Positions 27,540-35,883 of a stretch of 64,000 bases of DNA are shown piece by piece. The notes beneath the pieces are model-generated. The model was not told where the DNA came from, did no database searches, and worked only from the letters and a program-made list of their open reading frames with translations. The DNA comes from Byssovorax sp. (GTDB lineage Bacteria; Myxococcota_A; Polyangia; Polyangiales; Polyangiaceae): assembly GCA_025362495.1 (NCBI GenBank), contig JANYGI010000027.1, positions 1 to 64,000 on the forward strand, read 5' to 3'. A program made the position numbers and the translations under genes. The stretch's first letter is position 1, and each line of letters opens with the position of its first letter.

Positions 27540-28250
27540 CTATCCTGCACCGCCTGCGTAGTTGAAGAAGAGCGCCTTGCGCTCCCACGTCCGCTCCGCA
27601 TCGCCTGCGAGCCTCACGAGCGCATCGGCGACGTCGCAGTAGGACGCGCTGCCGTGCTGGATGTTGTCCTTCGTGGGCTCCGCGCGCAGCCTGCCGCGGG
27701 ACGGTTGCTCCACCATCTGACCCAGGCGCGCGTAGACGAATCGGAACGCAGGCGGCGCTCCCTCGAAGCACCAGCGGACCCACGCCTCCGCCTCGGCCCA
27801 TGCCTTGCGCGCGACGACGTTCCGGATCACCCACGCCATCGCCGCCACCGACCACGTCTCGATCGTCCCGCCGGGCTCGGGAAGGAGCTGACCGCCGACG
27901 ATGACCATCACGCAGCTCGCCAATCGCCCGTCGGCCTGCAGCGCCTCCACCGTCGCCTTCGTGAAGCTCGAACGGTCCGCGTCGTTCGCGGGCTGGCCCT
28001 TGGCGTGACCGAATGGAAGCATGCTCGATGCGTCCACGATGGCGTCGGGCCGCGACGAGCGAACGGCCGCCGACACCGCCGCGGCGTCGCAGAGATCTCC
28101 CTTCACCACGGTCACTTTCGCGCGCACGGGCTCTGGCACCTTGTCGGGATTGCGCACGAACGCCGTGACGGCCCAGCCCGCTTCGAGCGCCCGATCCATC
28201 ACGAGACGCCCGGCTTTGCCCGTGGCCCCGTAGATCAACATCGTCTTCAT
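27540..28250 (-). CDS. NAD(P)-binding atypical SDR protein
   Basis: 236 aa Rossmann protein. It starts with the nucleotide-binding motif MLIYGATGKAG, then AVTAFVRNPDKV and VVKGDLCD, as in NmrA/atypical SDR proteins. The Tyr-x3-Lys catalytic pair of classical SDRs is not evident. Start 28250 has a strong GAGGAGG ribosome site. It is the second gene of a unit with the adjacent epimerase-like gene, divergent from a TetR regulator. The likely role is an NADPH-dependent reductase or redox sensor; the substrate is unknown. Confidence 0.88.
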   Translation of the reverse strand: MKTMLIYGATGKAGRLVMDRALEAGWAVTAFVRNPDKVPEPVRAKVTVVKGDLCDAAAVSAAVRSSRPDAIVDASSMLPFGHAKGQPANDADRSSFTKATVEALQADGRLASCVMVIVGGQLLPEPGGTIETWSVAAMAWVIRNVVARKAWAEAEAWVRWCFEGAPPAFRFVYARLGQMVEQPSRGRLRAEPTKDNIQHGSASYCDVADALVRLAGDAERTWERKALFFNYAGGAG

Positions 28251-28272
28251 GAGAGCCTCCTCGTGAATGCGT

Positions 28273-29157
28273 TCACACCCACTCGAGCTTCTCGAGATCG
28301 GCGATCAAGCCGCGTCCGGTCGGCTGCCACCCCAGCGCCGCGCGCGTCGTATCGCTCGACGAGCGCGCGTCCGCTCCGGCGATCGCCGTCATCCATCCGA
28401 AGTAGCCCGGCGCCTCGTCCGGCGTGACCGATCGGAGCGGCAATCCGAGGCCTTTGCTCACGACCTCCGAGATCGCGCGCAGCTGCACGCCTTCTTCGCC
28501 GACCGCGTGGTAGCGCGCCGCGACGTTCTTCTCGAGCGCCAGGCGATAGAGCCGCGCCACGTCGTCGATGTGCGCTGCTGCCCAGTGGTTCGATCCCTCG
28601 CCGACGTGGGCCACGAAGCCCTTCTGGCGCGCGACCTCGATCACGAACGAGACGAGCCCGGCGCGCCTGGTGTCGTGCACCTGCGGCAGCCGCACGATCG
28701 CCACGCGCACGCCGCGTTGCGCGAGCGCGGCGGCGGCGTGCTCGGGCGAGCGCGGGAACGCGCCGCCCTCCGCATGTGGCGCGTCGTCTTCCGTGGAGGG
28801 CCGACCCGGGGCGCTCACCATGCCGGTGCCCGACGTCACGATCAGCAGCTTCTGCGTCCCGACGAGCGCATCGCCGAGCGCGGCGATCGCCCGCTGCTCG
28901 CTCGCGCAGCTCTCGGCGAACTTCGAGAAGTCGTGATCGAACGCCAGGTGGATCACCGCGTCCACGCCGCTGGCCCCAGCGGCGAGCGTCTCCGGCCGCG
29001 TGAGATCACCGCGCACCACCTCCACGCCGGCCGCGAGGAGCGCCGCCGCGGAGGCCTCCGAGCGCGCGAGCCCGACGACCGAATGTCCCGCGGCCAAGAG
29101 CTCGCGGACGACGGCAGAACCAACGAAACCAGACGCACCGGTGACGAAAACACGCAT
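28273..29157 (-). CDS. NAD-dependent epimerase/SDR-type oxidoreductase
   Basis: 294 aa. The N-terminal Rossmann motif MRVFVTGASGFVGSAVV is followed by VEVVRGDLTRPETL, VIHLAFDHD, the Ser-rich catalytic strand LLIVTSGTGM, and a C-terminal substrate region (HVGEGSNHWAAAHIDDVARLY). This layout matches the extended/atypical SDRs regulated by TetR genes for xenobiotic or aldehyde metabolism. GGAGG lies 5 nt before the ATG at 29157. A cluster of ATGTCA inverted repeats between it and the TetR gene suggests repression by TetR. Confidence 0.9.
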   Translation of the reverse strand: MRVFVTGASGFVGSAVVRELLAAGHSVVGLARSEASAAALLAAGVEVVRGDLTRPETLAAGASGVDAVIHLAFDHDFSKFAESCASEQRAIAALGDALVGTQKLLIVTSGTGMVSAPGRPSTEDDAPHAEGGAFPRSPEHAAAALAQRGVRVAIVRLPQVHDTRRAGLVSFVIEVARQKGFVAHVGEGSNHWAAAHIDDVARLYRLALEKNVAARYHAVGEEGVQLRAISEVVSKGLGLPLRSVTPDEAPGYFGWMTAIAGADARSSSDTTRAALGWQPTGRGLIADLEKLEWV

Positions 29158-29169
29158 CGCAGCCTCCTG

Positions 29170-29186
29170 ATGTCAGAACGTGACAT
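29170..29186. promoter_or_regulatory. TetR operator candidate 1 (ATGTCA-N5-TGACAT)
   Basis: Perfect inverted repeat, 13 bp upstream of the SDR start. It would block that gene's promoter or translation start region. Confidence 0.6.
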
Positions 29187-29208
29187 GACGTGCTACCACG
29201 TGATGTCA
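29181..29208. promoter_or_regulatory. TetR operator candidate 2, extended palindrome
   Basis: TGACATGACGTG, spacer CTAC, CACGTGATGTCA: 11 of 12 positions are symmetric. It shares its left half-site with operator 1. A further ATGTCA half-site occurs at 29235-29240, near the TetR promoter -35 position. Confidence 0.6.
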
Positions 29209-29257
29209 GAGTCTGCAATCACTCACGGCAGTTCATGTCATCGCGCGCGCGATCGCC

Positions 29258-29263
29258 TACACT
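29258..29263 (+). promoter_or_regulatory. -10-like TACACT, leaderless TetR start
   Basis: It ends 6 nt before ATG 29270 with no ribosome site. The ATGTCA half-site at 29235-29240 is 17 bp upstream of the hexamer, at the -35 position. Confidence 0.45.
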
Positions 29264-29269
29264 CGCCGG

Positions 29270-29896
29270 ATGGCCCGCTGGGAACCCAACGCACGCGAAC
29301 GGCTGCAAGCCGCCGCCTTCGAGCTCTTCGAAGAGCGGGGCTACGACGGCACGACCGTGGGCGACATCGCCGCGCGCGGAGGCCTCACCGAGCGCACCTT
29401 CTTCCGCTACTTCACGGACAAGCGAGAGGTCCTGTTCTCGGGCAGCGAGGAGCTCGAGAAGCTGATCGTCTCCGCCATCGCCAGCGCGCCGGAGACGATG
29501 CCGCCCCTCGACGTCGTCGTCGCCGCGCTCGCCGCATCGTCGCCCGCGTTCGAGGCCCGCCGCGCGATCGCCCGCAAGCGACAGGCGCTGATCGCCGCGC
29601 ACGCCGAGCTCCGCGAGCGCGAGCTGATCAAGGCTCTCAAGATCGCCGCGACCCTGGTCACGTGCCTGCGCGAGCGAGGCGTGCCGCAGGCCACGGCGAC
29701 GCTGCTCGGCCAGACGGGCACGGCGCTCTTCCAGAACGCGTTCGAGCGCTGGATCGAGGACCCGAAGAAGCGAGACCTCGCGCACCACATGCACGCCGCG
29801 CTCGCCGAGCTCCGGCGGCTCACGGCGGAGACGGGGAAGGCCACGCGCGGCGTGAAGGATGCTCGCAGCGGCGCCGCGAAGTCGCCCAGACGATGA
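29270..29896 (+). CDS. TetR-family transcriptional regulator
   Basis: 208 aa. The N-terminal helix-turn-helix (about 8-55) is typical: RLQAAAFELFEERGYDGTTVGDIAARGGLTERTFFRYF. The helical C-terminal ligand domain includes VLFSGSEELEKLI and ATATLLGQTGTALFQNAFERWI. It is divergent from two oxidoreductase genes with a symmetric operator array between, so it is probably their repressor and autoregulated. ATG 29270 is preferred because the recognised fold starts here and a -10-like hexamer lies 6 nt upstream. Confidence 0.93.
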   Translation: MARWEPNARERLQAAAFELFEERGYDGTTVGDIAARGGLTERTFFRYFTDKREVLFSGSEELEKLIVSAIASAPETMPPLDVVVAALAASSPAFEARRAIARKRQALIAAHAELRERELIKALKIAATLVTCLRERGVPQATATLLGQTGTALFQNAFERWIEDPKKRDLAHHMHAALAELRRLTAETGKATRGVKDARSGAAKSPRR

Positions 29897-29945
29897 CGTC
29901 ACGATCCGTGGAGCGGCGAAGGGCCAGCTCGTCGCGCTGGCGGGA

Positions 29946-31196
29946 TCACGAGCGGCGCTTCGCGAGGAAATCCGCGTAGAGGCGATAGGCCTCCTTCCAT
30001 CGGACCTCGAGCGGCGGATCCGCGGCGAACCGCGCCTTCCACAGGAGATCCAGCTCGTCCTTCCGCGCGGCCGTCGTCCGGTAACGGGCCAGCGCCTCCG
30101 CCGCGCGCGACGGATCCAGCGCGAGCTCGACGCACAGCGAGGCGTGCTGCTCCAGCGACAGGCCGCCGTCGGCCGCCGCCGACGTCGCCTGCGCCGCCGG
30201 TAACGCTGGCTGCGAGGGCGCCGCGACAGGCACCCTCTTCGACGGGAGCGGCGGAGGCATCGCGCGAACGGGCCTGGCGGGCAACGGCGGGGGCGGCGGA
30301 ACGCGCGGCGGCATCGGCGCGGCAGGCGGGGACGCAAACGGGCTTTGCCGCGACGACGTGGAGCTGGTGAGCGACCTGGGCTGCGCGATCGGCGTCGACG
30401 CGGGAGCAGGAGACGCCGGCTGGAAGGGGAGCGCGGGCCGCAACACCGAAGGCGCCATACCCGTGGTGCTCGTCTCCCATTCTGGCCGATCGGCGGATGC
30501 AACGGTGTCGGGGGGGCTCGGGTGGAGCGCCGCGGCGGCGACCGGAGCAACGACCGGAGGGGGCAGCGTTTCTGCCGGCGCCGCGGGCCGGAAGGGCAAC
30601 GAGGCGCGCGGTATCGGCGAGGGCTGGAGCCACGAGGTGCTCGAGGCCCACGCGGGCTGTTCGGCGTCCGCGCTCGCCGCCTCGACGGGCGCCGCGCGGA
30701 GAGGGGGTATCGGCGCGGTCTCGGGCTCCGCGGCCTTGACTGGCTTTCGCGGCGGCCACGTCGCCGGGAAGAAGGGAGGGGCGGCCGGCCCCGATGCGAC
30801 GCTGTCGACACGAGCCGTTGGTGAAGATGGCGTGGGCGTGAACGGCAGAGCAGGTAACGCCGCCGGGCCGCGCCAAGGCGTCAGCGGCAACGTCCGGGAG
30901 TCGTCCGTCGGCGGCATCGTCTCGGGGTGCCTGGCCGGCCTGGCCTCGACCGGGAGCGAGGGAGTGGCCGCCTTGAGCGCGCGTTGCCGGTCGAGGAACG
31001 CCAGCGTGTACCGGTCCGTCAGCTCGAACCGACCTCGCGCTAAATCCGTCCCCATTTCATCTAGCCATGCACCCTGCGAGACCACCCACTCGTCGACGCT
31101 CACGCCGGCTCGCGCAAGCACATCGATGCGGAGCTGTCCAGAGTCCATTTCGGCGCGCATCTCCGCGCACCGTTCGAGCGTCATCGCCGTCGCCAT
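29946..31196 (-). CDS. Pro/Ala-rich linker protein with two copies of a helical module
   Basis: 416 aa, not a recognised family. About 70 residues at each end form a similar alpha-helical module: N-terminal MTLERCAEMRAEMDSGQLR then VLARAGV; C-terminal SLEQHASLCVELALDPSR then ALARY, ending WKEAYRLYADFL. They are joined by about 270 residues of Pro/Ala/Ser-rich disordered linker. The same module occurs twice in the protein at 48538-48996, on the other side of the VgrG block. It is divergent from VgrG2. The start at 31196 has TAGAAT six nt upstream and no ribosome site. It probably belongs to the spike system as a scaffold or regulator; this is inference from position and shared module. Confidence 0.75.
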   Translation of the reverse strand: MATAMTLERCAEMRAEMDSGQLRIDVLARAGVSVDEWVVSQGAWLDEMGTDLARGRFELTDRYTLAFLDRQRALKAATPSLPVEARPARHPETMPPTDDSRTLPLTPWRGPAALPALPFTPTPSSPTARVDSVASGPAAPPFFPATWPPRKPVKAAEPETAPIPPLRAAPVEAASADAEQPAWASSTSWLQPSPIPRASLPFRPAAPAETLPPPVVAPVAAAALHPSPPDTVASADRPEWETSTTGMAPSVLRPALPFQPASPAPASTPIAQPRSLTSSTSSRQSPFASPPAAPMPPRVPPPPPLPARPVRAMPPPLPSKRVPVAAPSQPALPAAQATSAAADGGLSLEQHASLCVELALDPSRAAEALARYRTTAARKDELDLLWKARFAADPPLEVRWKEAYRLYADFLAKRRS

Positions 31197-31202
31197 GCGG
31201 CC

Positions 31203-31208
31203 ATTCTA
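31203..31208 (-). promoter_or_regulatory. -10 element TAGAAT, leaderless start
   Basis: On the minus strand TAGAAT is followed by 6 nt and then the ATG at 31196. This is the best of the leaderless-type signals in the window. Confidence 0.5.
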
Positions 31209-31387
31209 GCCGCGAAATCGGCGGGCATGGAAGGCCTCCGCGCGACCTGACGCGAGGCGCCGCGTCGTATCGAGGCCTGATGACGGGAATCGGTCATTGG
31301 CGGTTGGTGGGGCCCTGGGGGCGCCTGACGATTTTCCAGATTGTTGCTGACCCGGGCGCCCGGCCCCGGATAACGTCGATACGGCGT

Positions 31388-33583
31388 ATGGCTGGACATC
31401 TTACCTTGTTGAGCGACGTGCTGCCGGAGGACATCCGGGTTCAGAGCTATCGAACCCACGAGGGCGTCTCCTTGCCCTACGAGGTCGTCGTTCAGTTCGC
31501 CACCAGCGATCTGACCTTCGACGTCGACGCCTGCTTGCGCCATCGCACGGTGCTCGAGGTCGACGACGCTCAGGGCAGCATCCGTCGCTACGACGGGCTC
31601 CCCGATCGCGCCAGCTTCCTCGCCAGCCACGCGGCCGAGAACATCTTCGAGCTGCGGCTCCGCCCGGCGCTCGCGGCGCTCGAGCACCGCGAAGGCTCGC
31701 GCATCTTCCAGGACAAGAGCCCGGTCGACGTGGTCAAGGAGATCCTGAAAGACGCCGGCGTCGACGCCGACGTCGAGTGGAAGCTCCGGCAGACGTACGC
31801 TCCGCGCGAGTTCCTCTGTCAGTACCGCGAGACGGAGATCAACTTCGTCCATCGCATCCTCGAAGAAGAGGGGATCTTCTACTTCTTCCACCACTCGCCC
31901 GACGGCCACAAGCTGGTCTTCGCCGACGATCCCGGCGCGTTCGAGCCTCAAGACGAGCACCCGCAGGTGATCCTCGCCCCGCGCCAGGGCGGCGGGCCTG
32001 GCACCCAGCCGCTGCTCGGTCTCCAGCGCGCCAGGACGCTGCGCGCCACCGACATCCTGCTCCGCGACTACGACTTCGAGAAGCCCACCCTGTTTCCCCA
32101 GGCGAAGCTGCCCGCAGAGGGCAGCTGGCCCATCCGTCACTTCGAGTATCCGGGCGGCTTCACGTCAGGATCCGAGGGGTCGCGCCGGGTCAAGGGGCGG
32201 CTCAGCGCTCTTCGCGGCGACGTCGATGTCTGTCGGGGCAAGAGCCGCGCGGCGGGCCTCGTCTGCGGTACGCCGATGACGATCCTCGGCGTGAACGAGG
32301 CGTTCCTCAACGGCGACTTCATCGTGCTCGAGCTGAAGTCCGAGGGCCGCCGCGGCGCCGAGGCCTGCGAGAACGAGTTCACGGCCATCCCGAAGGACGC
32401 GCCCTTCGCCGCTCCGCACCGCGCGACGAAGCCCAGGATACGTGGAGTCCAGACGGCCGTCGTCACCGGCCCCTCGAACGAGCCGCAGGCGATCCACGTC
32501 GACAAGTACGGGCGCATCAAGGTGCGTTTTCTCTGGGACCGATCCGCCAAGCAAGACGACAAATCGAGCTGCTGGCTGCGGGTTTCGCAGCTCGGCCTCG
32601 GCGGCTCGATGGTGCTCCCGCGCGTCGGCTGGGAGGTCTCGGTGGCGTTCCTCGACGGCGATCCCGATCGCCCGATCGTCCTCGGCCGCGCCTACAACGC
32701 CGAGAACACCCCGCCTTACGCGCAGCCGGGCGCCGCCGCCGACGGCTCGCTCAAGAGCATGGCGACCCCGGGTGGGGCCGGACACAACGAGATCAAGATG
32801 AGCGACAGCGCCGGCAAACAGGGCATGTCGATCTCGTCGCAGAAGGATCTCAACACCTCGATTGGCCACGACAAGAACGAGACCGTCGCCGTCAACGACG
32901 ATCACAGCGTCGGCAGCAACTACAAGATCACCATCGGAGCCAGCGAGTCGACGACGATCTCCGCCAACCAGAAGATCGACGTCGGCAACGCGCTCCAGGT
33001 CAAGGTGACCGGATCGCAGACCGTGACCGTCGGCGGCAACGATCAGGTCCACGCCAAGTGCGACTTCGTCGAGAAGGTCGGCGGCACGCGCGACTACACC
33101 GTCGGCGGCAACCAGATCACCATCTCGAACGGCGTGCGCCAGGACCTCACCGGCGCCTGGACGCGCAAGGTGGGCGCGGTCCAGGTCAACATGTCGCTCG
33201 CGTCGATCGACGACAACATGCTCGCCACCTACGACGAGAAGGTCGGCGCGGTGACTCTCCTGCTCGTCAAGGGCGAAGTGGCCGAGTCGGTGGGCACCAG
33301 CAAAGACTGCACCTCGCTCGCGGCCGAGCTCCACATGGTCCCTGCGCTGACGACCGCGGCCAAGGGGGTGAAGCAGCTCATCGGCGGCGTGCACCTCCAC
33401 AAGTGCGCCAAGGATTTCGTGGTCAAGGCGCCGAAGATCATCCTCGGAGGCGGCGTCGGCAAATTCACCGGAGGAGGCAGCTCGATCAACCTCAACGGCG
33501 GCCCGGTGACGCTCAAAGGCTCGAAGATCGCCATCGAGGCTCTGGCCATCGTCAAGCTGGCTTCGGACCTCAAGATCGGTTGA
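31388..33583 (+). CDS. vgrG: VgrG spike protein with beta-helix (VgrG2)
   Basis: 731 aa. The gp27-like base contains SRIFQDKSPVDVVKEILKDAG and FLCQYRETEINFVHRILEEEGIFYFF. The OB domain has HVDKYGRIKVRFLWDR and GSMVLPRVGWEVSVAFLDGDPDRPIVLGRAYN. After TPGGAGHNEIKMSDSAG comes a long repetitive beta-helix (about 480-731) whose strands include TVGGNDQV and DYTVGGNQI. ATG 31388 is chosen because homology starts there; no good ribosome site is evident. It is the first of three consecutive vgrG genes. There is no attached effector domain. Confidence 0.93.
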   Translation: MAGHLTLLSDVLPEDIRVQSYRTHEGVSLPYEVVVQFATSDLTFDVDACLRHRTVLEVDDAQGSIRRYDGLPDRASFLASHAAENIFELRLRPALAALEHREGSRIFQDKSPVDVVKEILKDAGVDADVEWKLRQTYAPREFLCQYRETEINFVHRILEEEGIFYFFHHSPDGHKLVFADDPGAFEPQDEHPQVILAPRQGGGPGTQPLLGLQRARTLRATDILLRDYDFEKPTLFPQAKLPAEGSWPIRHFEYPGGFTSGSEGSRRVKGRLSALRGDVDVCRGKSRAAGLVCGTPMTILGVNEAFLNGDFIVLELKSEGRRGAEACENEFTAIPKDAPFAAPHRATKPRIRGVQTAVVTGPSNEPQAIHVDKYGRIKVRFLWDRSAKQDDKSSCWLRVSQLGLGGSMVLPRVGWEVSVAFLDGDPDRPIVLGRAYNAENTPPYAQPGAAADGSLKSMATPGGAGHNEIKMSDSAGKQGMSISSQKDLNTSIGHDKNETVAVNDDHSVGSNYKITIGASESTTISANQKIDVGNALQVKVTGSQTVTVGGNDQVHAKCDFVEKVGGTRDYTVGGNQITISNGVRQDLTGAWTRKVGAVQVNMSLASIDDNMLATYDEKVGAVTLLLVKGEVAESVGTSKDCTSLAAELHMVPALTTAAKGVKQLIGGVHLHKCAKDFVVKAPKIILGGGVGKFTGGGSSINLNGGPVTLKGSKIAIEALAIVKLASDLKIG

Positions 33584-33594
33584 ACGGGGGACCC

Positions 33595-35880
33595 ATGGCG
33601 GATCCGATCGAGCTCCAGCATCACCTCACCATCGATGGCACGGAGTACCACGTGCTCTGGCTCGAAGCGCGCGAGCCGCTCGACGAGCTGGGCGAGCTGC
33701 GCTGCGAGCTCAGCGATCACGCGGGCGGGCCCGGCCTCGATCCGGCGGCGCTGGTCGGCAAGCCCCTGGTGCTCACCCTCAGCCGCAAAGAGGGCTCGCA
33801 GGAGCGCAAAATCGCGGGCTACGTCGTCGAGGCCGAGAGCTCCACCCCTCGCGGCGACGAGGAGCGTGGCACTCGCGTCGTCGCGCGCCCGCGCCTCTTC
33901 CGGCTCACCCAGCGGGCCGACTGCCGCGTCTTCCAGAAGCTCTCTGCGCCCGACATCGTGAAGAAGGTGCTCGAGGGCGCCGGAGTGCCGGGCGACGCGC
34001 AGAAGTGGAAGCTCGAGGGCACGTATCCGGAGCGCGTCTACACCACGCAGTACCGCGAGAGCGACTTCGCGTTCATCCGCCGGCTGCTGTCCGAAGAGGG
34101 CATTGCGTTCGCGATCGACTCCAGCTCGGGCGCCGACGTCGTCACCTTCTTCGACGGCGATCTCGGCGACATCGACGGCGACAAGACCATCATTCATCGT
34201 CCCGGCGACGGGCTCGGCGCGGCTCGCGACGCCATCGGCGCGGTCACCTGCGCGAAGTCGACCGCGCCCGGCAAGGTGAACCTCCGGGACTACGACTTCG
34301 AGCGGCCCCGCCTCCAGCTCGACTCGAAGGCCGAGGGCGACGACGCCGCGGAGGCGTCCCTCGAGATCTATCATTACCCCGGTCGCTTCAAGGAGCCTGC
34401 CGACGGCGATCGCTACTCGAAGGTGCTCCTCGACTCGGTGCGCGCGCGTCGCGAGGTGCTCGCCGGGCCGACCAACACGCTTCGGCTCCAGGTCGGGCAG
34501 AAGTTCGCGCTGGACGAGCACCCCTATGCGAAGCTCAACCAGGAGTACCTGGTGCTCGAGGTGAGTGTCACTCTGGAAGGCCGGCGACAGGGCCGCTCCG
34601 CGGCGCGGGCCACGTCGCTCCTGCACCCGTCGGGGCAAGCTTCGCCGGTCACCCCGGGAGAGCGCCTGACGTTCCGCGCGATCCCCACCGCGAAGACGAC
34701 GTATCGCCCGCCGCGCGTGGCGCGCGCCGTGGCGGCGCCCGGCGCGCAGGTCGCCGTGACGACGGGCCCGCCGGGCAAGGAAATCCATCCGGACGAACAC
34801 GGCCGCGTCAAGGTGCTCTTCCCCTGGGATCGGCTCGGCAAACCCGACGACACGTCGAGCCTCTGGATCCGTACGTGCCAGTTGCCGCTCGGCGGGAGCA
34901 TGCTCACTCCGCGCGTCGGCTGGGAGGTTTACCTCAACTTCACCGACGGCGATCCCGATCAGCCCTTCGTCTTCGGCCGCATGTACAACGGCAAGACGCC
35001 GCCTCCGTACGAGCTGCCCAAGCACAAGACGCGGATGTCGATCCAGACGGCGACGACGCCGGGCGGCGGATCGAGCAACGAGATCCGCATGGAGGACAAG
35101 GCGGGCGGCGAGGAGATGTTCATGAACGCCTCCAAGGACGCCTCCGTCTCCGCGGGCAACAACGCCACCGAGAGCGTCGGCAACAACGAGACGCGCGCCA
35201 TCGGGTCCAACCACAGCCTCGCGGTGACGGACAGCATGTCGGCCGTCATCGGCGCCAATCAATCGCTCTCGGTGGGGGCGAACCAGACGGTCAACGTGGC
35301 GACGTTCATGGTCGACGACGTGGGCAGTCACTCGCTCTCCGTGGCGGCCAACCGCGATCTCAAGGCCGGCGGCGATCACAAGCACACCGTCACCGCCGCC
35401 TCCACGCTGACGATCGGCGGGATGCAGATCGATCTCGTGGCCGGCTCGGTCGACGAGAACTGCCTCGCGACGATGGACGACACCGTCGGCGCGGCGCTGA
35501 TCGAGCTCACCCCGTCCGATCGCACGCTCAGCATCACCGGGAGCCGCACCGAGAAGATCGGCGCCGCCAAGGTCATCCTCTCCATGGGGGGACGCGCGGT
35601 GACGGTCGGCACCACGCTCAAGCACAAGGTCGCGGGCGCGATCCTCACCAAGATCAAGGGCGATCGGGAGGACAGCAGCGAAGGCGACTTCCTCGAGGTC
35701 GCCGGCGGCGCGCAGCTCATCAAGGCCGTCAACGTGCTCTTCGAGGCCGAGAGCCTGCTCAGCGTGGTGATGGGCGCGTCCACCATCACGCTGACGAAGG
35801 CGTCGGTGTCAATCGCCGGCACCAAGATCACCCTCGACGGGGAGGTCGCCGACGAGGGCGTCCTCGTCACGGACAACTGA
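33595..35880 (+). CDS. vgrG: VgrG spike protein (VgrG3)
   Basis: 761 aa. The gp27-like region has CRVFQKLSAPDIVKKVLEGAG and YTTQYRESDFAFIRRLLSEEGIAFAI. The OB domain has HPDEHGRVKVLFPWDRLG and GSMLTPRVGWEVYLNFTDGDPDQPFVFGRMYNG, then SSNEIRMEDKAGGEEMFMNASKD. A beta-helix of repeated N/G-rich strands follows (VGNNETRAIGSNHSLAV). It begins 11 bp after VgrG2 with GGGGG as ribosome site and ends 3 bp before VgrG4. It differs strongly from its neighbours in the base domain, so heterotrimers or alternative spikes are possible. Confidence 0.93.
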   Translation: MADPIELQHHLTIDGTEYHVLWLEAREPLDELGELRCELSDHAGGPGLDPAALVGKPLVLTLSRKEGSQERKIAGYVVEAESSTPRGDEERGTRVVARPRLFRLTQRADCRVFQKLSAPDIVKKVLEGAGVPGDAQKWKLEGTYPERVYTTQYRESDFAFIRRLLSEEGIAFAIDSSSGADVVTFFDGDLGDIDGDKTIIHRPGDGLGAARDAIGAVTCAKSTAPGKVNLRDYDFERPRLQLDSKAEGDDAAEASLEIYHYPGRFKEPADGDRYSKVLLDSVRARREVLAGPTNTLRLQVGQKFALDEHPYAKLNQEYLVLEVSVTLEGRRQGRSAARATSLLHPSGQASPVTPGERLTFRAIPTAKTTYRPPRVARAVAAPGAQVAVTTGPPGKEIHPDEHGRVKVLFPWDRLGKPDDTSSLWIRTCQLPLGGSMLTPRVGWEVYLNFTDGDPDQPFVFGRMYNGKTPPPYELPKHKTRMSIQTATTPGGGSSNEIRMEDKAGGEEMFMNASKDASVSAGNNATESVGNNETRAIGSNHSLAVTDSMSAVIGANQSLSVGANQTVNVATFMVDDVGSHSLSVAANRDLKAGGDHKHTVTAASTLTIGGMQIDLVAGSVDENCLATMDDTVGAALIELTPSDRTLSITGSRTEKIGAAKVILSMGGRAVTVGTTLKHKVAGAILTKIKGDREDSSEGDFLEVAGGAQLIKAVNVLFEAESLLSVVMGASTITLTKASVSIAGTKITLDGEVADEGVLVTDN

Positions 35881-35883
35881 GCC

